Shown here piece by piece: positions 34,636 through 44,930 of a DNA stretch of 64,000 nt (positions within the stretch are counted from its first letter, which is position 1; each line of letters begins with the position of its first letter). The translations under genes were made by a program, and so were the position numbers. The DNA is from Rattus norvegicus (Eukaryota > Chordata > Mammalia > Rodentia > Muridae). The DNA lies in the NCBI RefSeq assembly GCF_036323735.1, contig NC_086022.1, positions 65,917,202 through 65,981,201 of the forward strand. The letters run 5' to 3'. Below the pieces are notes generated by a model that saw nothing but the letters and a program-made list of their open reading frames with translations, searched no databases and had not been told where the DNA came from.

Positions 34636-37600
34636 TTGGCAACAAAACAAAGAGAAGAAAAGCACACAAACATAACCTCACATCCAAATATGAATATAAC
34701 AGGAAGCAATAATCACTATTCCTTAATATCTCTCAACATCAATGGCCTCAACTCCCCAATAAAAAGACATAGATTAACAAACTGGATACGCAACGAGGAC
34801 CCTGCATTCTGCTGCCTACAGGAAACACACCTCAGAGACAAAGACAGACACTACCTCAGAGTGAAAGGCTGGAAAACAACTTTCCAAGCAAATGGTCGAA
34901 GGAGCAAGCTGGAGTAGCCATTCTAATATCAAATAAAATCAATTTTCAATTAAAAGTCATCAAAAAAGATAAGGAAGGACACTTCATATTCATCAAAGGA
35001 AAAATCCACCAAGATGAACTCTCAATCCTAAATATCTATGCCCCAAATACAAGGGCACCTACATACGTAAAAGAAACCTTACTAAAGCTCAAAACACACA
35101 TTGCAGCTCACGCAATAATAGTGGGAGATTTCAAAACCCCACTCTCATCAATGGACAGATCATGGAAACAGAAATTACACAGAGACGTAAATAGACTAAA
35201 AGAAGTCATGAGCCAAATGGACTTAACAGATATTTATACAACATTCTATCCTAAGGCAAAAGGATATACCTTCTTCTCAGCTCCTCCTGGTACTTTCTCC
35301 AAAATTGACCATATAGTTGGTCAAAAAATGGGCCTCAACAGGTACAGAAAGATAGAAATAATCCCATGCGTGCTATCAGACCACCACAGCCTAAAGCTGG
35401 TCTTCAATAACAATAAGGGAAGAATGCCCACATATACGTGGAAATTGAACAATGCTCTACTCAATGATAACCGAGTCAAGGAAGGAATAAAGAAAGAAAT
35501 TAAAAACTTTTTAGAATTTAATGAAAATGAAGGTACAACATACCCAAACTTATGGGACACAATGAAAGCTGTGCTAAGAGAAAAACTCATAGCGCTGTGT
35601 GCCTGCAGAAAGAAACAGGAAAGAGCATACGTCAGCAGCGTGACAGCACACCTAAAAGCTCTAGAGCAAAAAGAAGCAAATACACCCAGGAGGAGTAGAA
35701 AGCAGGAAATAATCAAACTCAGAGGTGAAATCAACCAAGTAGAAACAAAAAGGACCATAGAAAGAATCAACAGAACCAAAGTTGGTTCTTTGAGAAAATC
35801 AACAAGATAGATAAACCCTTAGCCAGACTAACGAGAGGACACAGAGAGTGTGTCCAAATTAACAAAATCAGAAATGAAAATGGAGACATAACTACAGATT
35901 CAGAGGAAATTCAAAAAATCATCAGATCTTACTATAAAAGCCTATATTCAACAAAACTTGAAAATCTACAGGAAATGGACAATTTCCTAGACAAATTCCA
36001 GGTACCAAAGTTAAATCAGGAACAGATAAACAAGTTAAACAACCCCATAACTCCTAAGGAAATAGAAGCAGTCATTAAAGGTCTCCCAACCAAAAAGAGC
36101 CCAGGTCCAGATGGATTTAGTACAGAATTCTATCAAACCTTCATAGAAGACCTCATACCAATATTATCCAAACTATTCCACAAAATTGAAACAGATGGAT
36201 CACTCCCGAATTCCTTCTATGAAGCCACAATTACTCTTATACCTAAACCACACAAAGACCCAACAAAGAAAGAATCTTCAGACCAATTTCCCTTATGAAT
36301 ATCGACGCAAAAATACTCAATAAAATTCTGGCAAACTGAATCCAAGAGCACATCAAAACAATCATCCACCATGATTAAGTAGGCTTCATCCCAGGCATGC
36401 AGGGATGGTTTAATATACGGAAAACCATCAACGTGATCCATTATATAAACAAACTGAAAGAACAAAACCACATGATCATTTCATTAGATGCTGAGAAAGC
36501 ATTTGACAAAATTCAACACCCCATCATGATAAAAGTCCTGGAAAGAATAGGAATTCAAGGCCCATACCTAAACATAGTAAAAGCCATATACAGCAAACCA
36601 GTGGCTAACATTAAACTAAATGGAGAGAAACTTGAAGCAATCCCACTAAAATCAGGGACTAGACAAGGCTGCCCACTCTCTCCCTACTTATTCAATATAG
36701 TTCTTGAAGTTCTAGCCAGAGCAATCAGACAACAAAAGGAGATAAAGGGGATACAGATCGGAAAAGAAGGAGTCAAAATATCACTATTTGCAGATGATAT
36801 GATGGTTTATTTAAGTGATCCCAAAAGTTCCACCAGAGAACTACTAAAGCTGATAAACAACTTCAGCAAAGTGGCTGGGTATAAAATTAACTCAAATAAA
36901 TCAGTAGCCTTCCTCTACACAAAAGAGAAACAAGCCGAGAAAGAAATTAGGGAAACGACAACCTTCATAGTAGACCCAAATAATATAAAGTACCTCGGTG
37001 TGACTTTAACCAAGCAAGTAAAAGATCTGTACAATAAGAACTTCAAGACACTGAAGAAAGAAATTGAAGAAGACCTCAGAAGATGGAAAGATCTCCCATG
37101 CTCATGGATTGGCAGGATTAATATAGTAAAAAATGGCCATTTTACCAAAAGCGATCTACAGATTCAATGCAATCCCCATCAAAATACCAATCAAATTCTT
37201 CAAAGAGCTAGACAGAACAATTTGCAAATTCATCTGGAATAACAAAAAACCCAGGATAGCTAAAACTATCCTCAACAATAAAAGGACTTCAGGGGGAATC
37301 ACTATCCCTGAACTCAAGCAGTTTTACAGAGCAATAGTGATAAAAACTGCATGGTATTGGTACAGAGACAGACAGATAGACCAATGGAATAGAATTGAAG
37401 ACCCAGAAATGAACCCACATACCTATGGTCACTTGATTTTTGACAAAGGAGCCAAAACCATCCAATGGAAAAAAGATAGCATTTTCAGCAAATGGTGCTG
37501 GTTCAACTGGAGGTCAACATGTAGAAGAATGCAGATTGATCCATGCTTATCACCCTGTACAAAGCTTAAGTCCAAGTGGATCAAGGACCTCCACATCAAA

Positions 37601-38514
37601 CCTGATACACTCAAACTAATAGAAGAAAAACTAGGGAAGCATCTGGAACACATGGGCACTGGAAAAAATTTCCTGAACAAAACACCAATGGCTTATGCTC
37701 TAAGATCAAGAATCATCAAATGGGATCTCATAAAACTGCAAAGCTTCTGTAAGGCAAAGGACACTGTGGTTAGGACAAATCGGCAACCAACAGATTGGGA
37801 AAAGATCTTTACCAATCCTACAACAGATAGAGGCCTTATATCCAAAATATACAAAGAACTCAAGAAGTTAGACCGCAGGGAGACAAATAACCCTATTAAA
37901 AATGGGGTTCAGAGCTAAACAAACAATTTACAGCTGAGGAATGGCGAATGGCTGAGAAACACCTAAAGAAATATTCAACATCTTTAGTCATAAGGGAAAT
38001 GCAAATCAAAACAACCCTGAGATTTCACCTCACACCTGTGAGAATGGCTAAGATCAAAAACTCAGGTGACAGCAGATGCTGGCAAGGATGCTGAGAAAGT
38101 GGAACACTCCTCCATTGTTGGTGGGATTGCAGACTGGTAAAAGCATTCTGGAAATCAGTCTGGAGGTTCCTCAGAAAATTGGACATTGAACTGCCTGAGG
38201 ATCCAGCTATACCTCTCTTGGGCATATACCCAAAAGATGCCCCAACATATAACAAAGACACGTGCTCCACTATGTTCATCGCAGCCTTATTTATAATAGC
38301 CAGAACCTGGAAAGAACCCAGATGCCCTTCAACAGAGGAATGGATACAGAAAATGTGGTACATCTACACAATGGAATATTACTCAGCTATCAAAAACAAC
38401 GAGTTTATGAAATTTGTAGTCAAATGGTTGGAACTGGAAAATATCATCCTGAGTGAGCTAACCCAATCACAGAAAGACATACATGGTATGCACTCACTGA
38501 TAAGTGGCTATTAG
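34636..38514 (+). pseudogene. L1 ORF2 (endonuclease and reverse transcriptase), multiply broken
   Basis: ORF2p nicks target DNA and reverse transcribes L1 RNA. The length of 3879 bp (about 1290 codons) is normal. Endonuclease: 34636 to about 35400, with N-I-N-G-L-N, L-Q-E-T-H-L and S-D-H-H-S-L-K-L. The usual G-D-F-N is G-D-F-K at about 35121-35135, changing a conserved active-site asparagine. Reverse transcriptase: about 36060-37000, with S-P-G-P-D-G-F, S-L-D-A-E-K-A-F-D, R-Q-G-C-P-L-S-P-Y and the catalytic F-A-D-D at about 36787-36798. The C-terminal cysteine region lies at about 38065-38140. Damage: frameshifts near 34900, 35780, 36270, 37128 and 37900, and in-frame stops at 36337-36339, 36376-36378 and 38092-38094. 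The open pieces are 34636-34917, about 34918-35810, 35812-36298, 36379-37242, 37133-37918 and 38095-38514. Confidence 0.95.
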
Positions 38515-39170
38515 CCCAAATGCTTGAATTACCCTAGATGCCTAGAACAAATGAAACTCAAGACGGATGATCAAAATGTGAATGCTTCACTCCTTCTTTA
38601 AATGGGGAACAAGAATACCCTTGGCAGGGAAGAGAGAGGCAAAGATTAAAACAGAGACTGAAGGAACTACCATTCAGAGCCTGCCCCACATGTGGCCCAT
38701 ACATATACAGCCACCCAATTAGACAAGATGGATGAAGCAAAGAAGTGCAGACTGACAGGAGCCGGATGTAGATCGCTCCTGAGAGACACAGCCAGAATAC
38801 AGCAAATACAGAGGCGAATGCCAGCAGCAAACTACTGAACTGAGAATAGGACCCCCATTGAAGGAATCAGAGAAAGAACTGGAAGAGCTTGAAGGGGCTC
38901 GAGACCCCATATGTACAATGCCAAGCAACCAGAGCTTCCAGGGACTAAGCCACTACCTAAAGACTATACATGGACTGACCCTGGACTCTGACCTCATAGG
39001 TAGCAATGAATATCCTAGTAAGAGCACCAGTGGAAGGGGAAGCCCTGGGTCCTGCTAAGACTGAACCCCCAGTGAACTAGACTATGGGGGGAGGGCGGCA
39101 ATGGGGGGAGGGTTGGGAGGGGAACACCCATAAGGAAGGGGAGGGGGAGGGGGATGTTTGCCCGGAAACC
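38515..39170 (+). other. L1 3' UTR with G-rich tract
   Basis: The non-coding 3' UTR is closely similar to 3377-4040 and 33771-34430. The G-rich tract at 39084-39160 has several runs of four or more G. After 'gcccggaaacc' at about 39171 the sequence stops matching the sister copies. It goes into 'aaagaattattattaagtattaaataaattaaaaaaaatt', so the last 55-60 bp of the normal 3' end are missing. Confidence 0.85.
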
Positions 39171-39200
39171 AAAGAATTATTATTAAGTATTAAATAAATT

Positions 39201-39398
39201 AAAAAAAATTATACATGTAAACCAGGTCTTCCTCAATTGCCGAAACATAGAAAGTGAAGTTGGGCATCCAGAGAACAGTTACAATCCCAGTCCTTGGGGA
39301 TGACCACAAGAGTGGTTATGTGGCACCCAGATAGGTTACACACAAGGCCATGTCCATAAACAGAATTTAACTAAGACCAGTTCTAACCAGGATTTTAT
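39201..39398. other. Unassigned, possible B1-like trace
   Basis: The bases 39252-39300 ('gttgggcatccagagaacagttacaatcccagtccttggg') look weakly B1-like. Otherwise nothing is recognised. Confidence 0.3.
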
Positions 39399-39472
39399 TT
39401 TCTGTAATGGAACTCAGGGCCTTGTGCTTGCACAACGCATGATCTACTACTGATATACCAGCAGCCCCTTAA
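39399..39472 (-). mobile_element. Degenerate ID/tRNA-like SINE, antisense
   Basis: 'ggaactcagggccttgtgcttgcacaacgcatgatctactactgatataccagcagcccc' is the complement of an ID-like body ('...agtagtagatcatgcgttgtgcaagcacaaggccctgagttcc'). It is diverged, without a poly-A tail or duplication, so it is older than the ID copies at 18831, 48210 and 63169. Confidence 0.6.
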
Positions 39473-41564
39473 CAGTAATTTTCAATCTATCAACTATAAC
39501 AATGAAAATTAAAAACTTGGAATTAAAATCAAAGTAAAAAAAATTAAAATTTCCATAGGTAACCTTCATTTAATCGGTTAACTCTAATCTTTTCAAGCTC
39601 TACTCTTGAAATACAATCCTGCATGTCTTGGGCAAGCAAAAACAAGAGGGGCTATCACAAAATTTGCTGTGTTTGTTTGTACAGAAAGGACATCTAAAGA
39701 CTACAATTAAAAAGCCTTCCTTTCCTCCTCCAGGAACTCTTTCTTTTAATCCTGTTCCCAAATAATTTGTGGAGGGGAGTGCCAAGGAGTCAGCCGTAGA
39801 TTGCATAATTTACATAAGGAGAGAATGCACACTATGTCCAAGTAAGGGTACTCTCATGGAAGTCGCATGACCCAAGCATTCTGAAATGTATAAAATCTCC
39901 TTGGGGAAGCATGTTCTTTTTCCACATCCAACCCTTTCACCTTTCCCATACAATTGCATCATTGGCAAACAACATATTGATGAAGGCAGTCAAATAGTTT
40001 CCAAGTAGCTATGAGGATCCCCCCCCCCACCTCGCCCAGGGCAGAGCTCATTTTCCCTTTTCTAAACATTTTCTAAAGTTAGTAAAGATTAGGGGAAGAC
40101 AACTAGGGTCCTAAAATTGGGCAAGGGCCTGAGCATCATTAACTCCCATCTGGTACTATCGGCAAATACCTGCCAGTCAGTTGACTGTTCAGGGTAGTGC
40201 TGTTATTCAAAGTTATCACGCCACTTGATGCAATCTATTTAAGACTTTATTAGGAGCTTAGAGTTTTTTGCACTCCCCTATAATTTAGAAGGCAGAACAG
40301 AGATGCAATTTGTTCTTAAAACAATGCAATTGTTACTTCTCACAATGTTAACAGACTAACTTCCCTTCTGTGAAATAATGCCTTTGACGTATGCAAGCCG
40401 TCTGCAACCCTAGATTAATGAGCAAGAGTTTTTGTGTTTAGTTCCAGACTTTTAAGAACCGATGAAGTGATTGTCATTGAAGGGATAGAGGAAGGAACAT
40501 AAAAGGTAAGCAGGAGAGTCAGGTCTGGTTTCCATTTTTCCCTCCTGCTACCCATGCTGGTTTGGCCTTTGGCAGCCGTATTACTGTCTTAGAACGGCAG
40601 TGCCCTTTGCTATAAAGTGTTGAAGCTTGACTAGATGGTTGTAAAGATCTCTTTTGAAACCAGAAGTCTACAGCATTTTACATTAGCTTTTTGTTTCCCT
40701 TGGGATGCTCGTGTTTTGTTCAATTCTTCCAGCTAAGCTGCTGCCTGAACAATAGTCATAAATCACAGGGCTCACTGACTTGCTAACAACTCTTTTAGAA
40801 ATCTTTATGCAACAAACCAGTCTAAGAAATATCAAGGGCAACTGCCATAAAGGTCCTGTGGGGAGAAAAGTAGGAATGCATAATTCTTAAAGTACAAAAA
40901 TAAAACCAAAAGGTACTGAGGTAGAAAAGAGAAAAGGGAGAAAGGGGAAATTTATCAGAATGAACTGTTCAGATAATAGGACTAAAGAATGAATAGGAGA
41001 AAACATAGATAAATGTTAAGACAGGATGATGTGAGATTGAGGTGCTTCTGTGCCTATTGGGGTAAATACGGGATGCAGCAGGGTGTGGAGGACAATCTCA
41101 GCACTAGGAAAGAGCAGGCTGAAGTGGCAGCAGTGAACCTGAGTGCACTCTTTTGGCAAGCAGGGGCTATGAGCTTTCCCTGATATTTCTGAGGAATGAA
41201 TAAAGCATTGATTCTCATATACCACTGTTTTCTACTCACAGATTGTTGAATTATGTGACAAAAAGAAATAGAAAGATAAGGTAATGAGTAGGGTAAAGTA
41301 ATTGGTTTGTGGTTCTTATGATGGGATGGGAGAAGTTAGTCAACTGGAAGTGAGGATGTAGAGGAAATTATGGGGAAGGAGAGCAGTGATGTGTGTTCAT
41401 TCTTCCTGGGAAGAGTGAGAAACAGCAACGGATGCAAGGATTCTCAGCAGAGTAGCAGAGAACTCTGGGTTTTGAATGCATGAAAGATGGAACTCTCATT
41501 TCCACTGACAGAACAAAAAGAATATACAGCTTGACTGACTTAGATTTAATGAACATCCCCCCAA
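39473..41564. other. Unassigned single-copy-like sequence
   Basis: No exon or repeat family recognised, apart from a C-run at 40020-40029. Frames are under 70 codons. Confidence 0.4.
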
Positions 41565-41690
41565 TACACACACACACACACACAGACACACACATACACA
41601 CACACACATACACACACACATACACACACATACACACACACACACATACACACACACACATACACACACACATACACACACATACACACA

Positions 41691-41727
<37 letters not shown>
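41565..41727. repeat. (CA)n with periodic CATA interruptions
   Basis: About 160 bp of CA repeats regularly interrupted by CATA. The complementary strand yields Cys/Val frames of 75-119 codons that are pure repeat artefacts. Confidence 0.95.
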
Positions 41728-41731
<4 letters not shown>

Positions 41732-41941
41732 TATTGAATAGGTAGGTGCCTTCTTAAGCTCTGAGGAGACACAGGCACATTTCGAGCTTCAGTAACAGCT
41801 GACAGTATGACAAGGAGAGTCTTCTTGATATGCAAGCATGTCCAATGACCTCATCACAAAAGCAACAGCTTACTCTTCCGCTATTACTACCTAGTAAAAA
41901 TATTTATCATCTTAGTTTCATTTTTTCTGACCTTAAAACAT

Positions 41942-42009
41942 GGTCAAGAGGAAACGAAATAGATTAAAGTTTATCAGGTCAAGAGGAAATGAAATAGATT
42001 AAAGTTTAA
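41942..42009. repeat. 35-bp tandem duplication
   Basis: GGTCAAGAGGAAACGAAATA at 41942 is repeated from 41977 with one change (ACG to ATG), and both continue into GATTAAAGTTTA. The period is 35 bp. Confidence 0.9.
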
Positions 42010-42871
42010 ATTCTTCCCACTTTATAATGTAGACATCTTTGATTCTCTTGGATTTGCATGGCACTTAAAGCTAAGGGTAAGAGGACTTAGATTCAGACAA
42101 TCTATGTATGACCCTACCTCTCATGGTGCTGGAAATTATGCATTATGAAGCCTAGGTTCCTTGAAATGTAGTTCTTCTGATAACAATATGTCATAAGGTA
42201 ATGACTTCCAAAGACCCTCTGTAGCTACTGCATAACATATGAGAATGAACACGAAAGTTTTCTCAGAGAAGATGGTGTAGGAATGAATTTTAAAATTTGT
42301 AATTGAACTGGCTACATATGAGAAATATCTGTTTTGTGTAGATTTAGATGGTTACATGCATGGTGATTTGTGCTGCCTTGTATGGCCAATAAAGACAGTT
42401 GTTTGATACTACGGCTATCTTGAGACTGTTGTAGTGATTATAGTGTCATAATTCTGCCATATTTTGCTTCATGAATTACAGTCTGATCTTATTTTGTTCC
42501 TGTTGAACTCAGGAAAATTATAATTTTCTTCATTTGGGATGCATGTATTAGAATAATATCTAGGAATTTCAACCGCATTTTTCTCCAACTTTAATTATCT
42601 CAAAACCACAAAGCATTGCCACATTTGGGAAAGTATGCATTGCATATACTAAGATAAAGGTAATCTGGAAAATAGTTGAATTTCCCTTAAAATCATTTCT
42701 AGATGTGCTTAGGCTCCTAATAAGGTGCACTTTTTTGTATGTGATGGCACTAGAACCTAGGGATTCCCCCATTGGGATAAAACCATGCTGCATTATCTCC
42801 ATGGACAGAACATGGACAGGCTTTTTGCAATGACTGCACTCTATACCATTTGCTTTATTTTGGACATGCTT
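42010..42871. other. Unassigned sequence
   Basis: AT-rich; no exon or family recognised. Confidence 0.4.
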
Positions 42872-44930
42872 AAGAAACTTGGAAATACATTTGGAATAAC
42901 AAAAAAGCCAGTATAGCGAAAACTATTCTCAACAATAAAAGAACTTCTGGGGAATTCTCAATCCCTGACCTCAAGCTGTGTTACAGAGCAATAGTGATAA
43001 CAATTGCATCGTTTTGGTACAGAGACAGGCAGGTAGATCAATGGAATAGAATTGAAGGCCCAGAAATGAACCCACACACCTATGGTCACTTGATCTTTGA
43101 CAAAGGAGCTAAAATCATCCAGTGGAAAAAAGGACAGCAGTTTCAACAAATGGGGCTGTTTCAACTGGAGGTCAGCATATAGAAGAATGCAAATGGATCC
43201 ATTCTTATCTCCTTGAACAAAGCTCAAGTCCAAGTGGATCAAGGACCTCCACATAAAACCAGATACACTGAAACTAAGAGAAATGAAAGTGGAGAAAAGT
43301 CTCAAACACAAAGGCACAGGAGAAAATTTCCTGAACAGAACACCAAGGGCTTATACAACAAATTCACCAATTGACAAATGGGACCTCATAAAATGGCAAA
43401 GCTTTTGTAATATACAAGACACTGTCAATAGGACAAAATGGCAACCAACAAATTGGGAAAAGATCTTTACCAGTCCTACAACTGATAAAGAGCTAATATC
43501 CAATATATACAAAGAACATAAGAAGTTAGACTCCAGAGAATCAAATAACTCTATTAAAATGGGGTACAGAGCTAAACAAAGAATTCTCAATTGAGGAATA
43601 TTGAATGACTGAGAAGCACCTAAAGAAATCTTCAACATCCTGAGTAATCAAGGAAATTAAAATCAAAACAACACTGAGATTCCTCCTCACAACAGTCAGA
43701 ATGGCTAAGATAAAAAAACTCAGGTGACAGCAGATGCTGGTGAGGATGTGGAGAAAGAGGCACATTCCTCCATTATTGGCAGGATTGCAAGCTGGTACAA
43801 CCATTCTGGAAATCAGTCTGGTGGTTCCTCAGCAAATTGGACATAGTACTATCTGAGGACACAGCTATACCACTCCTGGACATATACCCAAAAGATGTTC
43901 TAACATCTAACAAGGACACAAGCTCCACCATGTTCATAGCAGCTTTATTTATAATAACCAGAAGCTGGAAAGAATCCAGATACTTTTCAACAGAGGCATG
44001 GATACAGGAAATGTGGTACATTTACACAATGGAGTACTACTCAGCTATCAAAAACAATGACTACATGAAATTCTTAGGCAATTGCATAGAATTAGAAAAT
44101 ATCATGCTGAAGGAGGTAACCCAAAAGAGAACACACATGGTATGTACATGTTATACTCTCACTGATAAGCGTATATTAGCCCAAAAGCTCGGAATACCCA
44201 GTATACAATTCACAGACCATATGAAGCTCAAGAACAAGGAAGACCAAAGTGTGGATACTTCAGTCCTTATTAGAAGGGGGAACAAAATACCCACAGGAGG
44301 AAATACAGAGACAAACTGTGGAGCAGAGGCTGAAGGAGAGGTCATCCAGAGACTGCCCCACCTGTGATTCCATCCCATATACAGACACCAAGCCCAGACA
44401 CTATTGTGGATGCCAAGAAGTGCTTGCTGACAGAAGCCTGATATAGCTGTCTCCTGAGAGGCTCTGAGAGTGTCTGAGAAACACCAAGGTGAATGCTCAC
44501 ACCAGCCATTGGACAAAGTATGAGGTCCCCAGTGGAAGACTTAGAGAAAGGACTAAAGAGCTGAAGGTATTTGCAATTCATAGAAGAAACAACAGTATCG
44601 AGCCACCAGACCCCTAAGATCTCTCAGGGACTAAACCACCGACGAAAGAGTACACAGGGAGGGACCCATGGCTCCAACTGCACATGTAGCAGAGGATTAC
44701 CTCATCAGACATCAATGGGAGTAAGAGACCCTTGGTACTGTGAAGGCCTGATTCCCCAGTGTAGGGAAATGCCAGGGCAGGGAAGCAGAAGTGGGTGGGT
44801 GGGTGTGTGGGGGAGTATCCTCATAGAAGCAGGACAAAGGAAAATGGGATAGGGGTTTTCCATAGAGGTAACCAGAAAAGGGGGATAACATTTAAAATGT
44901 AAATAAAGAAAATATCCAATAAAAAGGAGT
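42872..44930 (+). mobile_element. 5'-truncated older rodent L1 (ORF2 3' half and 3' UTR)
   Basis: The segment starts in the ORF2 region after the reverse transcriptase ('catttggaataacaaaaaagccagtatagcgaaaactattctcaacaata'), follows ORF2 to about 44175, then a 3' UTR of a type different from the young rat copies, ending at AAAATATCCAATAAAAAGG (to about 44930). It aligns by eye with 37225-38514 of the long L1 with many differences. The left edge and target duplication are not resolved. Confidence 0.9.
42900..44175 (+). pseudogene. L1 ORF2 remnant, several frameshifts
   Basis: Readable pieces: 42994-43182 (D-R-Q-V-D-Q-W-N-R-I-E and H-T-Y-G-H-L-I-F-D-K-G-A-K), 43283-43594 (after a frameshift) and 43837 to about 44160 (with I-P-L-L-D-I-Y-P-K-D and E-M-W-Y-I-Y-T-M-E-Y-Y-S-A-I-K). 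Frames change at least three times. The endonuclease and reverse transcriptase are absent. Confidence 0.85.

Larger units (their letters stand above)
31501..39200 (+). mobile_element. Near-full-length rat L1, inactive, with a nested L1 insertion
   Basis: Order: 5' UTR (31501-32242), ORF1 (32243 to about 34629, split by a second L1), ORF2 (34636-38514, broken), 3' UTR (38515 to about 39170), AT-rich tail (to about 39200). Without the 1.27-kb nested insert the element is about 6.4 kb, the normal size for a rodent L1. L1 encodes an RNA-binding chaperone (ORF1p) and an endonuclease/reverse transcriptase (ORF2p) that copy L1 RNA into chromosomal DNA by target-primed reverse transcription. The same machinery moves ID, B1 and B2 elements. 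This copy cannot move on its own because both ORFs are disrupted. No target duplication is resolved. The 3' end departs from the sister copies at about 39172. Confidence 0.95.

Noticed and set aside
31501..39200. Active, mobilisation-competent L1
   Set aside because: ORF1 is split by another L1 and ORF2 has at least five frameshifts, three stops and an altered endonuclease residue.
41368..41737. Cys-Val and His-Thr repeat frames
   Set aside because: Translation of the (CA)n tract.
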